From contig NZ_QQNA01000187.1 of assembly GCF_003346515.1 (NCBI RefSeq), positions 1 through 39,606 on the forward strand: a stretch of 39,606 nucleotides of DNA, given 5' to 3'. This stretch comes from Streptomyces corynorhini. GTDB taxonomy: Bacteria; Actinomycetota; Actinomycetes; Streptomycetales; Streptomycetaceae. The notes beneath the pieces are model-generated. The model made no database searches and was not told where the DNA came from. It was given only the letters and a program-made list of their open reading frames with translations. Below are positions 23,415 to 33,463 of this stretch, one piece after another (the stretch's first letter is position 1; each line of letters starts with the position of its first letter). The position numbers and the translations under genes are program-made.

Positions 23415-24470
23415 TTGCGCCGGATCACCAGGATAGTCACCGTGGGCGCCACAACGGCCGCGCTCGCGCTGACTGCCACCGCGTGTGGCAACAAATCGTC
23501 GTCGGACACCGCCTCCTCGGGGGACTCCGCGGGCGCCAAGGCGGCCATCGCGTACGACGTCGGCGGGCGCGGCGACCAGTCGTTCAACGACGCCGCGTTC
23601 GCGGGCCTGGAGAAGGCCCAGAAGGACCTGAAGATCAAGGGCAGCGCCGCCGAGCCCTCGGACGGTGAGGCGGACGCCGACAAGATCCAGCGGCTGACCG
23701 AGCTGGCCCGCGCGGGCAACAACCCGGTCATCGGCGTCGGCTTCGCCTACGCGCCCGCGATCAAGAAGGTCGCCGCGAAGTTCCCGAAGACCACCTTCGG
23801 CATCATCGACGACGCCTCGGTGACCGACAAGAACATCGCCAACCTGGTCTTCAACGAGGAGCAGGGCTCGTACCTCGCGGGCGTCGCCGCCGCCAAGGTC
23901 TCCAAGAGCAAGACGGTCGGCTTCATCGGCGGCGTCGAGACCCCGCTGATCAAGAAGTTCGAGGCGGGCTTCGAGCAGGGCGTCACGGACACCGACCCCA
24001 AGGTCAAGGTGCTCTCCCAGTACCTGACCCAGCCGCCGAACTTCGACGGCTTCTCCAAGCCGGACCTGGGCAAGGCCGCCGCGCAGGGGCAGCTCGACAA
24101 GAAGGCCGACGTCATCTACGCCGCCGCCGGTCTCGCGGGCTCCGGCTCCATCGAGGCAGCCGCCAAGGCCGGCAAGTGGGCCATCGGCGTCGACTCCGAC
24201 CAGTACAACCAGAAGGGCCTGGCCACCTACAAGGACTCGATCCTGACCTCGGTCACCAAGGACGTCGCGGACTCCGTCTTCAACCTGATCAAGTCGGTCC
24301 AGGACGGCAAGCCGCAGTCCGGTGAGATCCGCTACGGCCTGGACAAGGACGGCGTCGGCCTGGCCGACTCCAACCCGGCCTTCACCAAGATGACCGACGT
24401 GATCGGCGCGGTGGACAAGGCGAAGCAGGAGATCATCGACGGCAAGATCACCGTCAAGACCACCCCGTAG
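23415..24470 (+). CDS. BMP-family nucleoside-binding lipoprotein of an ABC transporter
   Basis: A 351-residue lipoprotein with an Arg-containing start, a hydrophobic core and a lipobox ending ATAC with Cys24 for lipid attachment, then a Ser-rich linker. The BMP/PBP1 fold follows (AIAYDVGGRGDQSFNDAAF, VIGVGFAYAPAIKKVA, SYLAGVAAAKVSKSKTVGFI, DVIYAAAGLAGSGSIEAA, WAIGVDSDQYNQKG). BMP proteins bind purine and pyrimidine nucleosides and deliver them to the ATPase and permeases encoded downstream. The start is TTG at 23415 behind a strong AAGGAG. A large hairpin after the gene probably ends much of its transcript, giving excess binding protein over transporter. The deaminase and phosphorylase at the end of the locus support nucleosides as the ligand. 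Confidence 0.92.
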   Translation: MRRITRIVTVGATTAALALTATACGNKSSSDTASSGDSAGAKAAIAYDVGGRGDQSFNDAAFAGLEKAQKDLKIKGSAAEPSDGEADADKIQRLTELARAGNNPVIGVGFAYAPAIKKVAAKFPKTTFGIIDDASVTDKNIANLVFNEEQGSYLAGVAAAKVSKSKTVGFIGGVETPLIKKFEAGFEQGVTDTDPKVKVLSQYLTQPPNFDGFSKPDLGKAAAQGQLDKKADVIYAAAGLAGSGSIEAAAKAGKWAIGVDSDQYNQKGLATYKDSILTSVTKDVADSVFNLIKSVQDGKPQSGEIRYGLDKDGVGLADSNPAFTKMTDVIGAVDKAKQEIIDGKITVKTTP

Positions 24471-24501
24471 TCGGCGGGCGGGGCAGCGCACCGTCACCCC
24501 A

Positions 24502-24541
24502 TGAGCGCCGGACCGGCTGGAAGCAGCCGGTCCGGCGCTCA
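24502..24541 (+). terminator. Hairpin after the nucleoside lipoprotein gene
   Basis: A perfect 18-bp stem (24502-24519 with 24524-24541) with loop GAAG follows the lipoprotein stop by 31 bases and precedes the ATPase gene. It acts as a terminator or attenuator within the transporter locus. Confidence 0.85.
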
Positions 24542-24712
24542 CGGGAACCGGGTCCCGGCCGCCCGGCCGTGGCCAGGTGCAGCGGAGCACTTCCCCTCCC
24601 ACCTTTACGATTCGGCAGCGCTACGCGTGTAGACGGCCCTCCGGCGCGATAGCTTCACCCCGCCCTGCCACTCACCCCGTCTCCACTCCTTTCCCGCCAA
24701 GGAGAGTGCGCC

Positions 24713-26332
24713 ATCAACGCGTCCAGCAGTCCGACCAGCAGCCCTCCCGCACCCCCCGCGGTGGAACTGCGCGGCATCACCAAGCGCTTCCCCGGAGTCG
24801 TCGCCAACCACGACATCGACATCACCATCCACAAGGGCACGGTCCACGCCCTCGTCGGTGAGAACGGCGCCGGCAAGTCGACCCTGATGAAGATCCTCTA
24901 CGGCATGCAGAAGCCGGACGAGGGAACCATCACCGTCGACGGCGCCGAGGCCCACTTCGCGAGCCCCGCCGACGCCATCGCCCGCGGCATCGGCATGGTG
25001 CACCAGCACTTCATGCTCGCCGACAACTTCACCGTCCTGGAGAACGTCGTCCTCGGCGGCGAGCAGCTGTACGGCATCGGCTCCAAGGCCCGCAAGAAGA
25101 TCAAGGAGATCTCCGACGCGTACGGCCTCGGCGTCCGCCCCGACGCCCTCGTCGAGGACCTCGGGGTAGCCGACCGCCAGCGCGTGGAGATCCTCAAGGT
25201 CCTCTACCGGGGCGCCCGCATCCTGATCCTGGACGAGCCCACCGCCGTCCTGGTCCCGCAGGAGGTCGAGGCGCTCTTCGACAACCTCCGCGAACTCAAG
25301 GCCGAGGGCCTCACCGTCATCTTCATCTCGCACAAGCTGGGCGAGGTCCTCTCGGTCGCCGACGACATCACCGTCATCCGCCGGGGCACCACCGTGGGCA
25401 CCGCCGACCCCGCGCACACCACGCCCAAGCAGCTCGCCGAACTCATGGTGGGCAGCGAACTGCCCTCGCCCGAGACCCGCGAGTCGACGGTCACCGACCG
25501 CCCCACGCTCACCGTCGACGAGCTGCGGCTGACCGCCACCGACCCCGACGGCGTCGTGCGCGAGGTGCTGGACGGCATCACGTTCACCATCCACCAGGGC
25601 GAGGTCCTGGGCATAGCCGGTGTCGAGGGCAACGGCCAGACCGAGCTGATCGAGGCGCTGATCGGGATGCGCGACCCCGACGGCGGGACCATCACCCTCG
25701 ACGGCGCCGACCTCTCGCACGCGCCCACCCGCAAGCGCCGCGAGGCCGGCATCGGCTACATCCCCGAGGACCGGCACCGCCACGGCCTGCTGCTGGAGGC
25801 GCCCCTCTGGGAGAACCGCATCCTCGGCCACGTCACCGAGCGGCCCAACAGCCGCCGCGGACTGCTCGACCCGCGCGCCGCCCGCACCGACACCGTACGG
25901 ATCGTGCGCGAGTACGACGTCCGTACCCCCGGCATCGAGGTCACCGCGGCCTCCCTGTCCGGCGGCAACCAGCAGAAGCTGATCGTCGGCCGCGAGATGA
26001 GCCACAGCCCCAAGCTGCTCATCGCCGCGCACCCGACCCGCGGCGTGGACGTCGGCGCGCAGGCCCAGATCTGGGACCAGATCCGCGAGGCCCGCCGCGA
26101 AGGACTCGCCGTCCTGCTGATCTCCGCCGACCTGGACGAGCTGATCGGGCTCTCCGACACCCTGCGGGTCATGTACCGCGGCCGGCTCGTCGCCGACGCG
26201 GACCCCGCCACCATCACTCCGGAGGAACTGGGCTCGGCGATGACCGGCGCCGCCACCGGTCATCTGGACGCGGCACCGGCGGCAGACGCCCCAGACGCCG
26301 CAGAGGCACCCCCGGAGGACGACGCCCGATGA
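24713..26332 (+). CDS. Nucleoside/sugar-type ABC transporter ATPase (two ATPase domains)
   Basis: A duplicated ATPase of the RbsA/NupO-type class that powers nucleoside uptake. The first domain has Walker A GENGAGKST, Q-loop GMVHQHFM and Walker B ILILDEPT with a changed signature (LGVADRQR). The second has a degenerate Walker A (GVEGNGQTE), an intact LSGGNQQK signature and AHPTRGVDVGA in place of the usual DEP. Such asymmetry is normal here. The first canonical start, GTG 24761, has no ribosome site. AAGGAG at 24699-24704, eight bases before ATC 24713, points to an ATC start adding INASSSPTSSPPAPPA (539 residues instead of 523). The gene overlaps permease 1 by four bases. The acidic Ala/Pro tail is outside the fold. 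Confidence 0.88.
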   Translation: MNASSSPTSSPPAPPAVELRGITKRFPGVVANHDIDITIHKGTVHALVGENGAGKSTLMKILYGMQKPDEGTITVDGAEAHFASPADAIARGIGMVHQHFMLADNFTVLENVVLGGEQLYGIGSKARKKIKEISDAYGLGVRPDALVEDLGVADRQRVEILKVLYRGARILILDEPTAVLVPQEVEALFDNLRELKAEGLTVIFISHKLGEVLSVADDITVIRRGTTVGTADPAHTTPKQLAELMVGSELPSPETRESTVTDRPTLTVDELRLTATDPDGVVREVLDGITFTIHQGEVLGIAGVEGNGQTELIEALIGMRDPDGGTITLDGADLSHAPTRKRREAGIGYIPEDRHRHGLLLEAPLWENRILGHVTERPNSRRGLLDPRAARTDTVRIVREYDVRTPGIEVTAASLSGGNQQKLIVGREMSHSPKLLIAAHPTRGVDVGAQAQIWDQIREARREGLAVLLISADLDELIGLSDTLRVMYRGRLVADADPATITPEELGSAMTGAATGHLDAAPAADAPDAAEAPPEDDAR

Positions 26333-27450
26333 AGAAGTTCGACAAGGACCGGCTGATCCTGGGCCTCGCGGGCCCGGCGCTCGCGCTGGTGGTCGCCGTG
26401 GCCCTCACCTCCTTGGTGCTGCTCGTCTCGGGCCGTGACCCGATCGAGCCGTACCAGATCATGTTCGACTCCGCCTCGTACGTCGACGTACAGGTGCTGA
26501 TCATCAACCAGGCCGGCACGTACTACCTGGCCGCCCTCGCGGTCGCCGTCGGCTTCCGGATGAACCTCTTCAACATCGGTGTCGACGGCCAGTACCGGCT
26601 CGCCGCGATGGTGGCCGCGCTCGTCGGCGCCAACGTCGGTCTGCCGGGACCGCTGCGGATCGCGCTGATCGTGCTCGTCGCGATGCTCGTCGGCGCCCTG
26701 TGGTCGGGCATCGCGGGCATCCTCAAGACCAGCCGCGGAGTGAGCGAGGTCGTCTCCACGATCATGCTCAACGCGATCGCCACCAGCCTCGTCGCCTGGC
26801 TGATCCTGCCCAAGAACTTCGGCGTCCAGCCGGCCGGCTCCAACAACCTGACCACCGGCGACATCCCGGAGTCCGCCTGGTTCCCCGGCCTGTCCCTGGG
26901 CCCCGAGGCCGGAGAGATCTACGGCTTCACGTTCGTCGCCGTCGCCTGCGGCGTCATCTACTGGTTCGTCCTCGGCCGCACGCGCTTCGGCTTCGACCTG
27001 CGCGCCACCGGCGCCAGCGAGAGCGCCGCGCAGGCGTCCGGCGTCGACGCCAAGAAGATGGTCCTCACCTCGATGCTCCTCTCCGGGGCCGTCGCCGGCC
27101 TGGTCGGGATGCCGACCCTGCTCGGCGACACCCACACCTACAGCATCGACTTCCCGGCCGGTATCGGTTTCATGGGCATCACCATCGCCCTGCTCGGCCG
27201 GAACAACCCGGTGGGCATCGCGCTCAGCGCCCTGCTGATGGCCTTCCTCGTCAAGTCGTCCGCCTCCCTCGACCAGCACGGGTACGAGAAGGAGATCGCC
27301 GACATCATGCAGGGCCTCATCGTGATCTCGGTCGTCGTCAGCTACGAACTCGTCCGCCGTTACGGGCTCCGCCGCCAGCAGCAGAAGGTCGGCGAGGAAC
27401 TCGCCGCCGGAGGCGCCCTCAAGACCGAGAAGGAGGAGGCAGCCCTGTGA
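26329..27450 (+). CDS. ABC transporter permease 1 (BPD_transp_2 type)
   Basis: A 373-residue integral membrane protein. About eight to ten hydrophobic helices start with LILGLAGPALALVVAVALTS. The family hallmarks GFRMNLFNIGVDGQY, SRGVSEVVSTIMLNAIA and GATGASESAAQASGVDAKKM-like cytoplasmic loops are present (the last one reads RATGASESAAQASGVD). It would form one half of the nucleoside channel with permease 2. The ATG overlaps the ATPase stop (ATGA) and its own stop overlaps the second permease start (GTGA), so stoichiometry is set by coupled translation. The N terminus is short and basic (MKKFDKDR) and therefore inside the cell. Confidence 0.92.
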   Translation: MKKFDKDRLILGLAGPALALVVAVALTSLVLLVSGRDPIEPYQIMFDSASYVDVQVLIINQAGTYYLAALAVAVGFRMNLFNIGVDGQYRLAAMVAALVGANVGLPGPLRIALIVLVAMLVGALWSGIAGILKTSRGVSEVVSTIMLNAIATSLVAWLILPKNFGVQPAGSNNLTTGDIPESAWFPGLSLGPEAGEIYGFTFVAVACGVIYWFVLGRTRFGFDLRATGASESAAQASGVDAKKMVLTSMLLSGAVAGLVGMPTLLGDTHTYSIDFPAGIGFMGITIALLGRNNPVGIALSALLMAFLVKSSASLDQHGYEKEIADIMQGLIVISVVVSYELVRRYGLRRQQQKVGEELAAGGALKTEKEEAAL

Positions 27451-28718
27451 GCACGAGCACGAGCACCGTCTCCGCGACGAGCACCGCCCCCAAGAAGGGC
27501 GCGGGCCGCCGCACACTCTCCCTGCCCGTCGTCCTGCTGATCGTCGCCGGGGCACTCGCCCTCGTGTCGCTGGTCCGGCTGATCAGCGGCGCCGAGGACA
27601 TCACCTCCGTCGGCCAGGTCGCGGGCGCGCTGGAACTCGCCGTACCCATCGGACTCGCCGGGCTCGGCGGCCTGTGGGCCGAGCGCGCGGGCGTCGTCAA
27701 CATCGGCCTCGAAGGCATGATGATCCTCGGCACCTGGTTCGGCGCCTGGGCCGGCTTCCAGTGGGGCCCGTGGGTCGGCGTCCTGTTCGGCATACTCGGC
27801 GGCTGTCTCGGCGGACTGCTGCACGCCGTCATCACCGTCACCTTCGGCGTCAACCACATCGTCTCCGGTGTGGCCATCAACATCCTCGCCGCCGGATTCA
27901 CCCGCTACCTCTCCAACTTCGCCTTCGCCGACCTGGACGGCGGCTCCTCCAAGCAGTCCCCGCGCATCGACCCGATCACCGACATCACCGTGCCGGGACT
28001 CGCCGACTGGATGCAGGACCTCCAGCAACGGCACTGGTTCCTGATCTCCGACATCGCCGGGGTCGTCGGCGGCCTGGTCACCCATCTGTCGCTGCTGACC
28101 GTCGTCGCGCTGCTGCTCATCCCCGGCACCTGGTGGATCCTGTGGCGCACCGCCTTCGGACTGCGGCTGCGCTCCTGCGGCGAGAACCCGGTCGCCGCCG
28201 AGTCCCTCGGCGTCAACGTCTACAAGTACAAGTACATCGCCGTCACCGTCTCCGGCGGCCTCGCCGGACTCGCCGGAGCGTTCCTCGCGATCGTCGCCAC
28301 CGGCATCTACCAGGAGGGCCAGACCGGCGGGCGCGGCTACATCGGCCTCGCCGCCATGATCTTCGGCAACTGGATGCCCGGCGGCATGGCCCTCGGCGCC
28401 GGACTCTTCGGCTTCACCGACAGCCTCAAGCTGCGCGGCGGCGCGGAGAACGTCCACGCGATGCTGCTCCTGCTCGCCATCCTGCTCGTCCTGGTCGTGG
28501 GCTGGCAGCTCTACAAGAAGAAGTACACGGCCGCGCTGATCTCCGGTGCGGTGTCGGCGCTGCTCTTCGTCTGGTACGCATTGACCGACCAGGTGCCCAG
28601 CCAGTTCGTGGACGCGGCTCCCTACGTCACGACGCTCCTGGTCCTCGCGCTCTCCGCGCAACGGCTGCGGATGCCGAAGGCGGACGGCATGCCGTACCGG
28701 AAGGGGCAAGGCACATGA
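27447..28718 (+). CDS. ABC transporter permease 2 (BPD_transp_2 type)
   Basis: A 423-residue permease partner. A Ser/Thr-rich cytoplasmic start precedes the first helix (LPVVLLIVAGALALVSLVRL). GLWAERAGVVNIGLEGMMIL and VNHIVSGVAINILAAG are the family signatures facing the substrate path, and LRLRSCGENPVAAESLGVNV is the ATPase-coupling loop. The last two helices are hydrophobic and end in a short basic tail. The GTG at 27447 overlaps the first permease stop, with AAGGAGGAGG about nine bases earlier, a very strong site inside the upstream gene. Its stop overlaps the cytidine deaminase ATG, tying uptake directly to metabolism of the substrate. Confidence 0.92.
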   Translation: MSTSTSTVSATSTAPKKGAGRRTLSLPVVLLIVAGALALVSLVRLISGAEDITSVGQVAGALELAVPIGLAGLGGLWAERAGVVNIGLEGMMILGTWFGAWAGFQWGPWVGVLFGILGGCLGGLLHAVITVTFGVNHIVSGVAINILAAGFTRYLSNFAFADLDGGSSKQSPRIDPITDITVPGLADWMQDLQQRHWFLISDIAGVVGGLVTHLSLLTVVALLLIPGTWWILWRTAFGLRLRSCGENPVAAESLGVNVYKYKYIAVTVSGGLAGLAGAFLAIVATGIYQEGQTGGRGYIGLAAMIFGNWMPGGMALGAGLFGFTDSLKLRGGAENVHAMLLLLAILLVLVVGWQLYKKKYTAALISGAVSALLFVWYALTDQVPSQFVDAAPYVTTLLVLALSAQRLRMPKADGMPYRKGQGT

Positions 28719-29128
28719 CAGGACCCGCACCCGCACCCGCGCCCGAGATCGACTGGACGGCCCTGCGCACGGCCGCCAGGGACGCCATGTCCCGCGCGTA
28801 CGCCCCGTACTCGAAGTACCCGGTGGGCGTCGCGGCGCTGGTGGACGACGGCCGTACCGTCACCGGCTGCAACGTCGAGAACGCGTCGTACGGGATCGGG
28901 CTCTGCGCGGAGTGCGGCCTGGTCTCCGCCCTGCAGCTCAGCGGCGGCGGCCGGCTCACCCACTTCACCTGCGTCGACGGCGTGGGCGAGGTGCTGGTGC
29001 CGTGCGGGCGCTGCCGGCAGCTGCTGTACGAGTTCGGCGGCCCCGAACTGATCCTGGAGACCCCGGACGGGCTCCGTACGCTGAACGACATGCTGCCGCA
29101 GCCCTTCGGCCCGGGGCACCTGGGCTGA
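28715..29128 (+). CDS. cdd: Cytidine deaminase
   Basis: A 137-residue tetrameric-type cytidine deaminase converting cytidine and deoxycytidine to uridine and deoxyuridine with release of ammonia. The substrate-binding NVEN (53-56) is followed by the zinc site: CAE at 64-66, with Glu66 as proton shuttle, and PCGRC with Cys97 and Cys100. Three cysteine ligands are typical of the small homotetrameric form. An Ala/Pro-rich start precedes the fold. The ATG overlaps the permease stop, so it is part of the transporter operon: imported pyrimidine nucleosides are deaminated at once. A hairpin follows the gene. Confidence 0.93.
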   Translation: MTGPAPAPAPEIDWTALRTAARDAMSRAYAPYSKYPVGVAALVDDGRTVTGCNVENASYGIGLCAECGLVSALQLSGGGRLTHFTCVDGVGEVLVPCGRCRQLLYEFGGPELILETPDGLRTLNDMLPQPFGPGHLG

Positions 29129-29168
29129 GGCCGGGCCTCGGCCGAAGCCGCGGCCTCATCCGAAACCA

Positions 29169-29205
29169 GGTCCCGGGGGAGCCGCGATCCGGCTCCCCCG
29201 GGACC
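29169..29205 (+). terminator. Hairpin between cdd and deoA
   Basis: A perfect 15-bp stem (29169-29183 with 29191-29205) with a 7-nt loop lies 38 bp before deoA. It can end the transporter-cdd transcript or reduce read-through into deoA. Confidence 0.8.
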
Positions 29206-29242
29206 GCAGTCATCACGAACCGACCCACGGGTAAGGACCACC

Positions 29243-30520
<1,278 letters not shown>

Positions 30521-30554
30521 CGCGGGTCCGACCTGCGAGGTTACCCATTCGGGT

Positions 30555-30588
30555 GAACGGGATCGGTGGACGGACACCGGTCCCGTTC
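30555..30588 (+). terminator. Terminator hairpin after deoA
   Basis: A 14-bp stem with one G-U pair (30555-30568 with 30575-30588) and a 6-nt loop follows the deoA stop by 34 bases, before the Uma2 gene. Confidence 0.75.
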
Positions 30589-30626
30589 GGCATGCTGGGA
30601 TCGGTGACACAACGAAGGAGACCGCC

Positions 30627-31211
30627 ATGAGCGCACTCACCGTCGACCACGGCCCTGAGCAGGGCTGGGACGATCTTGTCCATACCTGGAAGGGGATGGA
30701 CGCACCCGAGGGCCGCAAGGTGGAGATCATCGAGGGGATCATCACCGTGTCACCGTCGCCGTCCTGGGACCACAATTCCACCGCGTACCTGCTGTTGCTG
30801 CGCCTCGCGACCATCATTCCGGAGCACTGGAGGATCTTCCAGACGCAGGAGGTGGCCGTACCGGGTCGCAAGGGCCTCTACATCCCCGACCTGATGGTGG
30901 CGGCGGAGGAGGACCGGCCCGCGCCCGGGGAGCTGTTCCCCGCGAGCCGGGCGAAGCTCGTCGTCGAGATCACCTCACGCGGCAACGCCCACCACGACCG
31001 CATCGCCAAGGCACGCGGCTACGCGCAGGCAGGCGTCCCGCTCTACCTGCTGCTGGACCCGTGGGCGTCGGATTCCCCGAGCGCCACGCTCTACGGCGAG
31101 CCCGAGGGCGGCACGTACCGCATGCTGGAGACGGTCGAGTACGGCGGCAAACTCACGCTCCCCGCCCCCTTCGACCTCGCCATCGACACCACCGAGTTCC
31201 CCGTCAGCTGA
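30627..31211 (+). CDS. Uma2 family endonuclease-like protein (DUF820)
   Basis: A 194-residue Uma2/DUF820 protein with a PD-(D/E)XK nuclease fold: EIIEGIITVSPSPSWDHNS, then YIPDLMVAAEED and KLVVEITSRGNAHHDRIAKARGYAQAGV, where Asp, Glu and Lys make up the predicted catalytic set. GAAGGAG lies just before the ATG. Streptomycetes carry dozens of paralogs; they are single-gene units, often proposed to derive from mobile elements, and no biological role is proven. The reading frame tail overlaps the convergent HAD gene by 8 bases, so each gene's transcript runs antisense into the other. Confidence 0.88.
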   Translation: MSALTVDHGPEQGWDDLVHTWKGMDAPEGRKVEIIEGIITVSPSPSWDHNSTAYLLLLRLATIIPEHWRIFQTQEVAVPGRKGLYIPDLMVAAEEDRPAPGELFPASRAKLVVEITSRGNAHHDRIAKARGYAQAGVPLYLLLDPWASDSPSATLYGEPEGGTYRMLETVEYGGKLTLPAPFDLAIDTTEFPVS

Positions 31212-31887
31212 CCGCGCGCTCGGCCCGGCCCCGCCCCGGGTCCAGCAGCCCCGGCAGCTCCCGCATGTCCTCGAAGACCACCGTGCCCGGCCCGGCCAGC
31301 CGGTGCGCGGCGGTCAGCCCGCCCGCGTAGCCGAAGACGCGCATGCCCGCCGCGCGGGCCGCCGTCACGCCGTACGGGCTGTCCTCCACGACCACGCAGC
31401 GCGCCGGGGCCACGCCCATCGTGCGGGCGGCGTGCAGGAAGACATCGGGGGCGGGCTTGCCCCGCTCGACGTCCTCGGCGCTGAAGATGTGGCCGTCGGC
31501 GAAGTGGTGGAGGAGCCCGGTGGTCCGCAGATTGCGCCGGAGCGAGTGGTGGCCGCAGTTCGAGGCGATGCAGATCGGCAGCTCCAGGGCCTCCAGCGCG
31601 TCCGCGACGCCGTCGATGGCCGTCAGCTCGGTCTCGAACGCCCGCCGGTAGAGATGGTCGTACGGCTTGTTCCAGCCGGGCTCCAACGGGCGCCCGAGCC
31701 GCTCCTCCAGGGCCTTGTCGTAGATTTCGGCGGATGATCCGACGAAGGTCTCGATCATTTCCTCTTCGGTGAAGTGACAGCCCAGCGCCGCGAAGACCTG
31801 CGCGTCCACCCGGAGACACAGCCGCTCGCTGTCCACCAGCACACCGTCGCAGTCGAAGATCACCAGTTCGACAGGTTCGTGGGTCAT
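31204..31887 (-). CDS. HAD-superfamily (subfamily IA) phosphatase
   Basis: A 227-residue beta-phosphoglucomutase/phosphatase-like HAD enzyme. Nucleophile motif FDCDGVLVDSE (Asp12, Asp14), motif II CIASN, Lys in KPAPD and acidic motif IV VVVEDSPYG are all present, with the usual helical cap (residues 20-85). Such enzymes hydrolyse small phosphorylated metabolites; the DSE after the nucleophile and the cap type resemble sugar-phosphate phosphatases, but specificity is not predictable. The ATG at 31887 is backed by the conserved distance to motif I. It overlaps the Uma2 3' end tail to tail, and no terminator is visible between them. Confidence 0.9.
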   Translation of the reverse strand: MTHEPVELVIFDCDGVLVDSERLCLRVDAQVFAALGCHFTEEEMIETFVGSSAEIYDKALEERLGRPLEPGWNKPYDHLYRRAFETELTAIDGVADALEALELPICIASNCGHHSLRRNLRTTGLLHHFADGHIFSAEDVERGKPAPDVFLHAARTMGVAPARCVVVEDSPYGVTAARAAGMRVFGYAGGLTAAHRLAGPGTVVFEDMRELPGLLDPGRGRAERAVS

Positions 31888-31923
31888 GCTCCGCAGCGTA
31901 CGGGCCGTGCCCGCCCGGGTGCG

Positions 31924-32241
31924 ATGAGTTCCGGTCGCCCGGCCGGTCTCCTAGGCGTGGATGACACGAAACCCACCGTCCTCGTGGTCGCCGGGCACAT
32001 CGCACCGGCCGATGTGCCGCGCCGCCACGAGGAGTTGGCCGCCGGGCTGCCCGCGACCGCCGCCGACGTGGTCTGCGACGTCGGCGGCCTCGTCCGGCCG
32101 ACGCTGGCCGCCGTCGAGCTGCTGGCCCTGCTCCAGCTCACGGCGCGCAGGCGCGGCTGCCGGGTCGCGCTGCGCGGGACCGGGCGGGAGCTGCGGCTGC
32201 TGCTCGACCTGGTGGGGCTGGGGGCCCTGGCCCGGGAGTGA
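31924..32241 (+). CDS. STAS-domain protein
   Basis: A 105-residue protein with one STAS (anti-sigma-factor antagonist-like) domain: TVLVVAGHIAPADVPRRHEEL, then ATAADVVCDVGGLVRPTLAAVELLALLQL and CRVALRGTGRELRLLLDLVGL. The serine/threonine usually phosphorylated in the anti-anti-sigma loop is Thr in the VRPT segment. A role in partner switching with an anti-sigma kinase is possible, but none is encoded nearby; the ECF factor downstream is of a different kind. The start is uncertain: ATG 31924 is used, with GTG 31957 an alternative that begins just before the domain. Neither has a strong ribosome site. Confidence 0.75.
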   Translation: MSSGRPAGLLGVDDTKPTVLVVAGHIAPADVPRRHEELAAGLPATAADVVCDVGGLVRPTLAAVELLALLQLTARRRGCRVALRGTGRELRLLLDLVGLGALARE

Positions 32242-32251
32242 CGGGTCAGGG

Positions 32252-32340
32252 CCGGTGCCAGGTCCGGGGGCCAAGGGCCAGGTGCGGGGTCGGGTCCGGG
32301 TCCGGGCAGGTCCAGGTCCAGGTCCGGGGCCAGGGTGTGC
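32252..32340. repeat. G-rich degenerate repeat between STAS and sigma genes
   Basis: Imperfect repeats of GGTCCGGG, GGTCCAGG and GGGCCAGG fill the gap between two convergent genes. The plus strand has several G-triplets in a row and could form G-quadruplex-like structure; no normal hairpin terminator is seen here. Confidence 0.6.
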
Positions 32341-32343
32341 GTC

Positions 32344-33381
32344 CTACGCGTCCGCCAGCGTCGTCGGCAGATCGAACAGCGGGAACCAGCGGTCCGTGTC
32401 CAGGAAGCAGTTCATCGCCGAGATCTTGCCGTTCTCGATCTCGATGATCTGCAGCGCCCACGGCGTGAAGCCGTCGCCCGACTCGGACGGCTTGTAGTGC
32501 GCGAACGCCGGTGTCCCGTTGGCGACCGTCGGCACGAGCCGCGAGCCCCGGCAACCGGCGCCGATGGTGAGCATGAAGCCGGTGATGTCGTCGTGGCCCT
32601 GGAGCCACAGATCGAACGGGGGCATGGTGAACTTCGCGTCGTCGTGGAGCAGCGCCGTCAGCGCCTTCATGTCGTAGCCCTCGAACGCCGCGACGTAGCG
32701 CTCCAGCAGCCGCTGATGCTCCTCGTCGAGCGGGTCCGCGGTCTCCGTGACCGTCGGCTCGGACTCGGCGATCGTCGCGCGGGCCCGCTGGAGCGCGCTG
32801 TTGACCGAGGCGACGGTCGTCTCCAGCAGCTCGGCGACCTCGCTCGCCTTCCAGGACAGCACTTCGCGCAGGATCAGCACCGCCCGCTGCTTCGGCGGCA
32901 GGTGCTGCAGCGCCGCGACGAACGCCAGCCGGATCGTCTCCCGCGAGACGGCCGCCTCCGCCGGGTCCGTCACCGACGGCAGGACCCGGCCGTCCGGCAC
33001 CGGCTCCAGCCAGGTGTTCTCCGGGAGCGCGGTGAGCTGTGCCTGTGCGACGGGCGTGGGCCCCGACAGATCCATCGGACGGGCCCTGCGGTTGCCCGCG
33101 TTGAGCATGTCCAGGCAGACGTTGGTCGCGATGCGGTAGAGCCACGAGCGCAGCGAGGACCGGCCTTCGAACTTGTCGAAGCTCTTCCAGGCCCGCACCA
33201 TCGTGTCCTGGACGGCGTCCTCGGCCTCGAACGGGGAGCCCAGCATCCGGTAGCAGTAACCGGTCAGTTCCGTACGGTGCTTCTCCAGCCGGGCGTCCAA
33301 CTCGCCCCGGCCCGCCCCTGTTTCCGTGCCCGCTGTCCCTGTCCCTGCTGCTGCCGCTGCCGCTGCCGCTGTATCGCTCAT
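32344..33381 (-). CDS. ECF sigma factor with C-terminal SnoaL-like domain
   Basis: A 345-residue extracytoplasmic-function sigma factor. Region 2 (GYCYRMLGSPFEAEDAVQDT, then WLYRIATNVCLDML) recognises the -10 element, and region 4 (LPPKQRAVLILREVLSWKAS followed by VASVNSALQRAR) the -35. From about residue 215 comes a SnoaL-like extension (YVAAFEGYDMKALTALLHDD, ending ALQIIEIENGKISAMNCFLD). In related ECF groups this tail regulates activity in place of a separate anti-sigma factor, and none is encoded beside it. The first 25 residues are an Ala/Gly/Thr run from GCTGCC repeats and could be disordered. It is read towards the STAS gene. Confidence 0.9.
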   Translation of the reverse strand: MSDTAAAAAAAAGTGTAGTETGAGRGELDARLEKHRTELTGYCYRMLGSPFEAEDAVQDTMVRAWKSFDKFEGRSSLRSWLYRIATNVCLDMLNAGNRRARPMDLSGPTPVAQAQLTALPENTWLEPVPDGRVLPSVTDPAEAAVSRETIRLAFVAALQHLPPKQRAVLILREVLSWKASEVAELLETTVASVNSALQRARATIAESEPTVTETADPLDEEHQRLLERYVAAFEGYDMKALTALLHDDAKFTMPPFDLWLQGHDDITGFMLTIGAGCRGSRLVPTVANGTPAFAHYKPSESGDGFTPWALQIIEIENGKISAMNCFLDTDRWFPLFDLPTTLADA

Positions 33382-33463
33382 CGCGCCGTCACCTCAGTCG
33401 CCCCGCGTGAATCCGGTCCGTGACCAGTCTCCCGGAAGGCGCGCCCGGCCGCAGCGGATTGGC

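Noticed and set aside
24713..28718. The ABC transporter as the missing lasso exporter
   Set aside because: It has the two-domain ATPase and BPD_transp_2 permeases of an importer with a BMP lipoprotein and lies with nucleoside salvage genes on the opposite strand.
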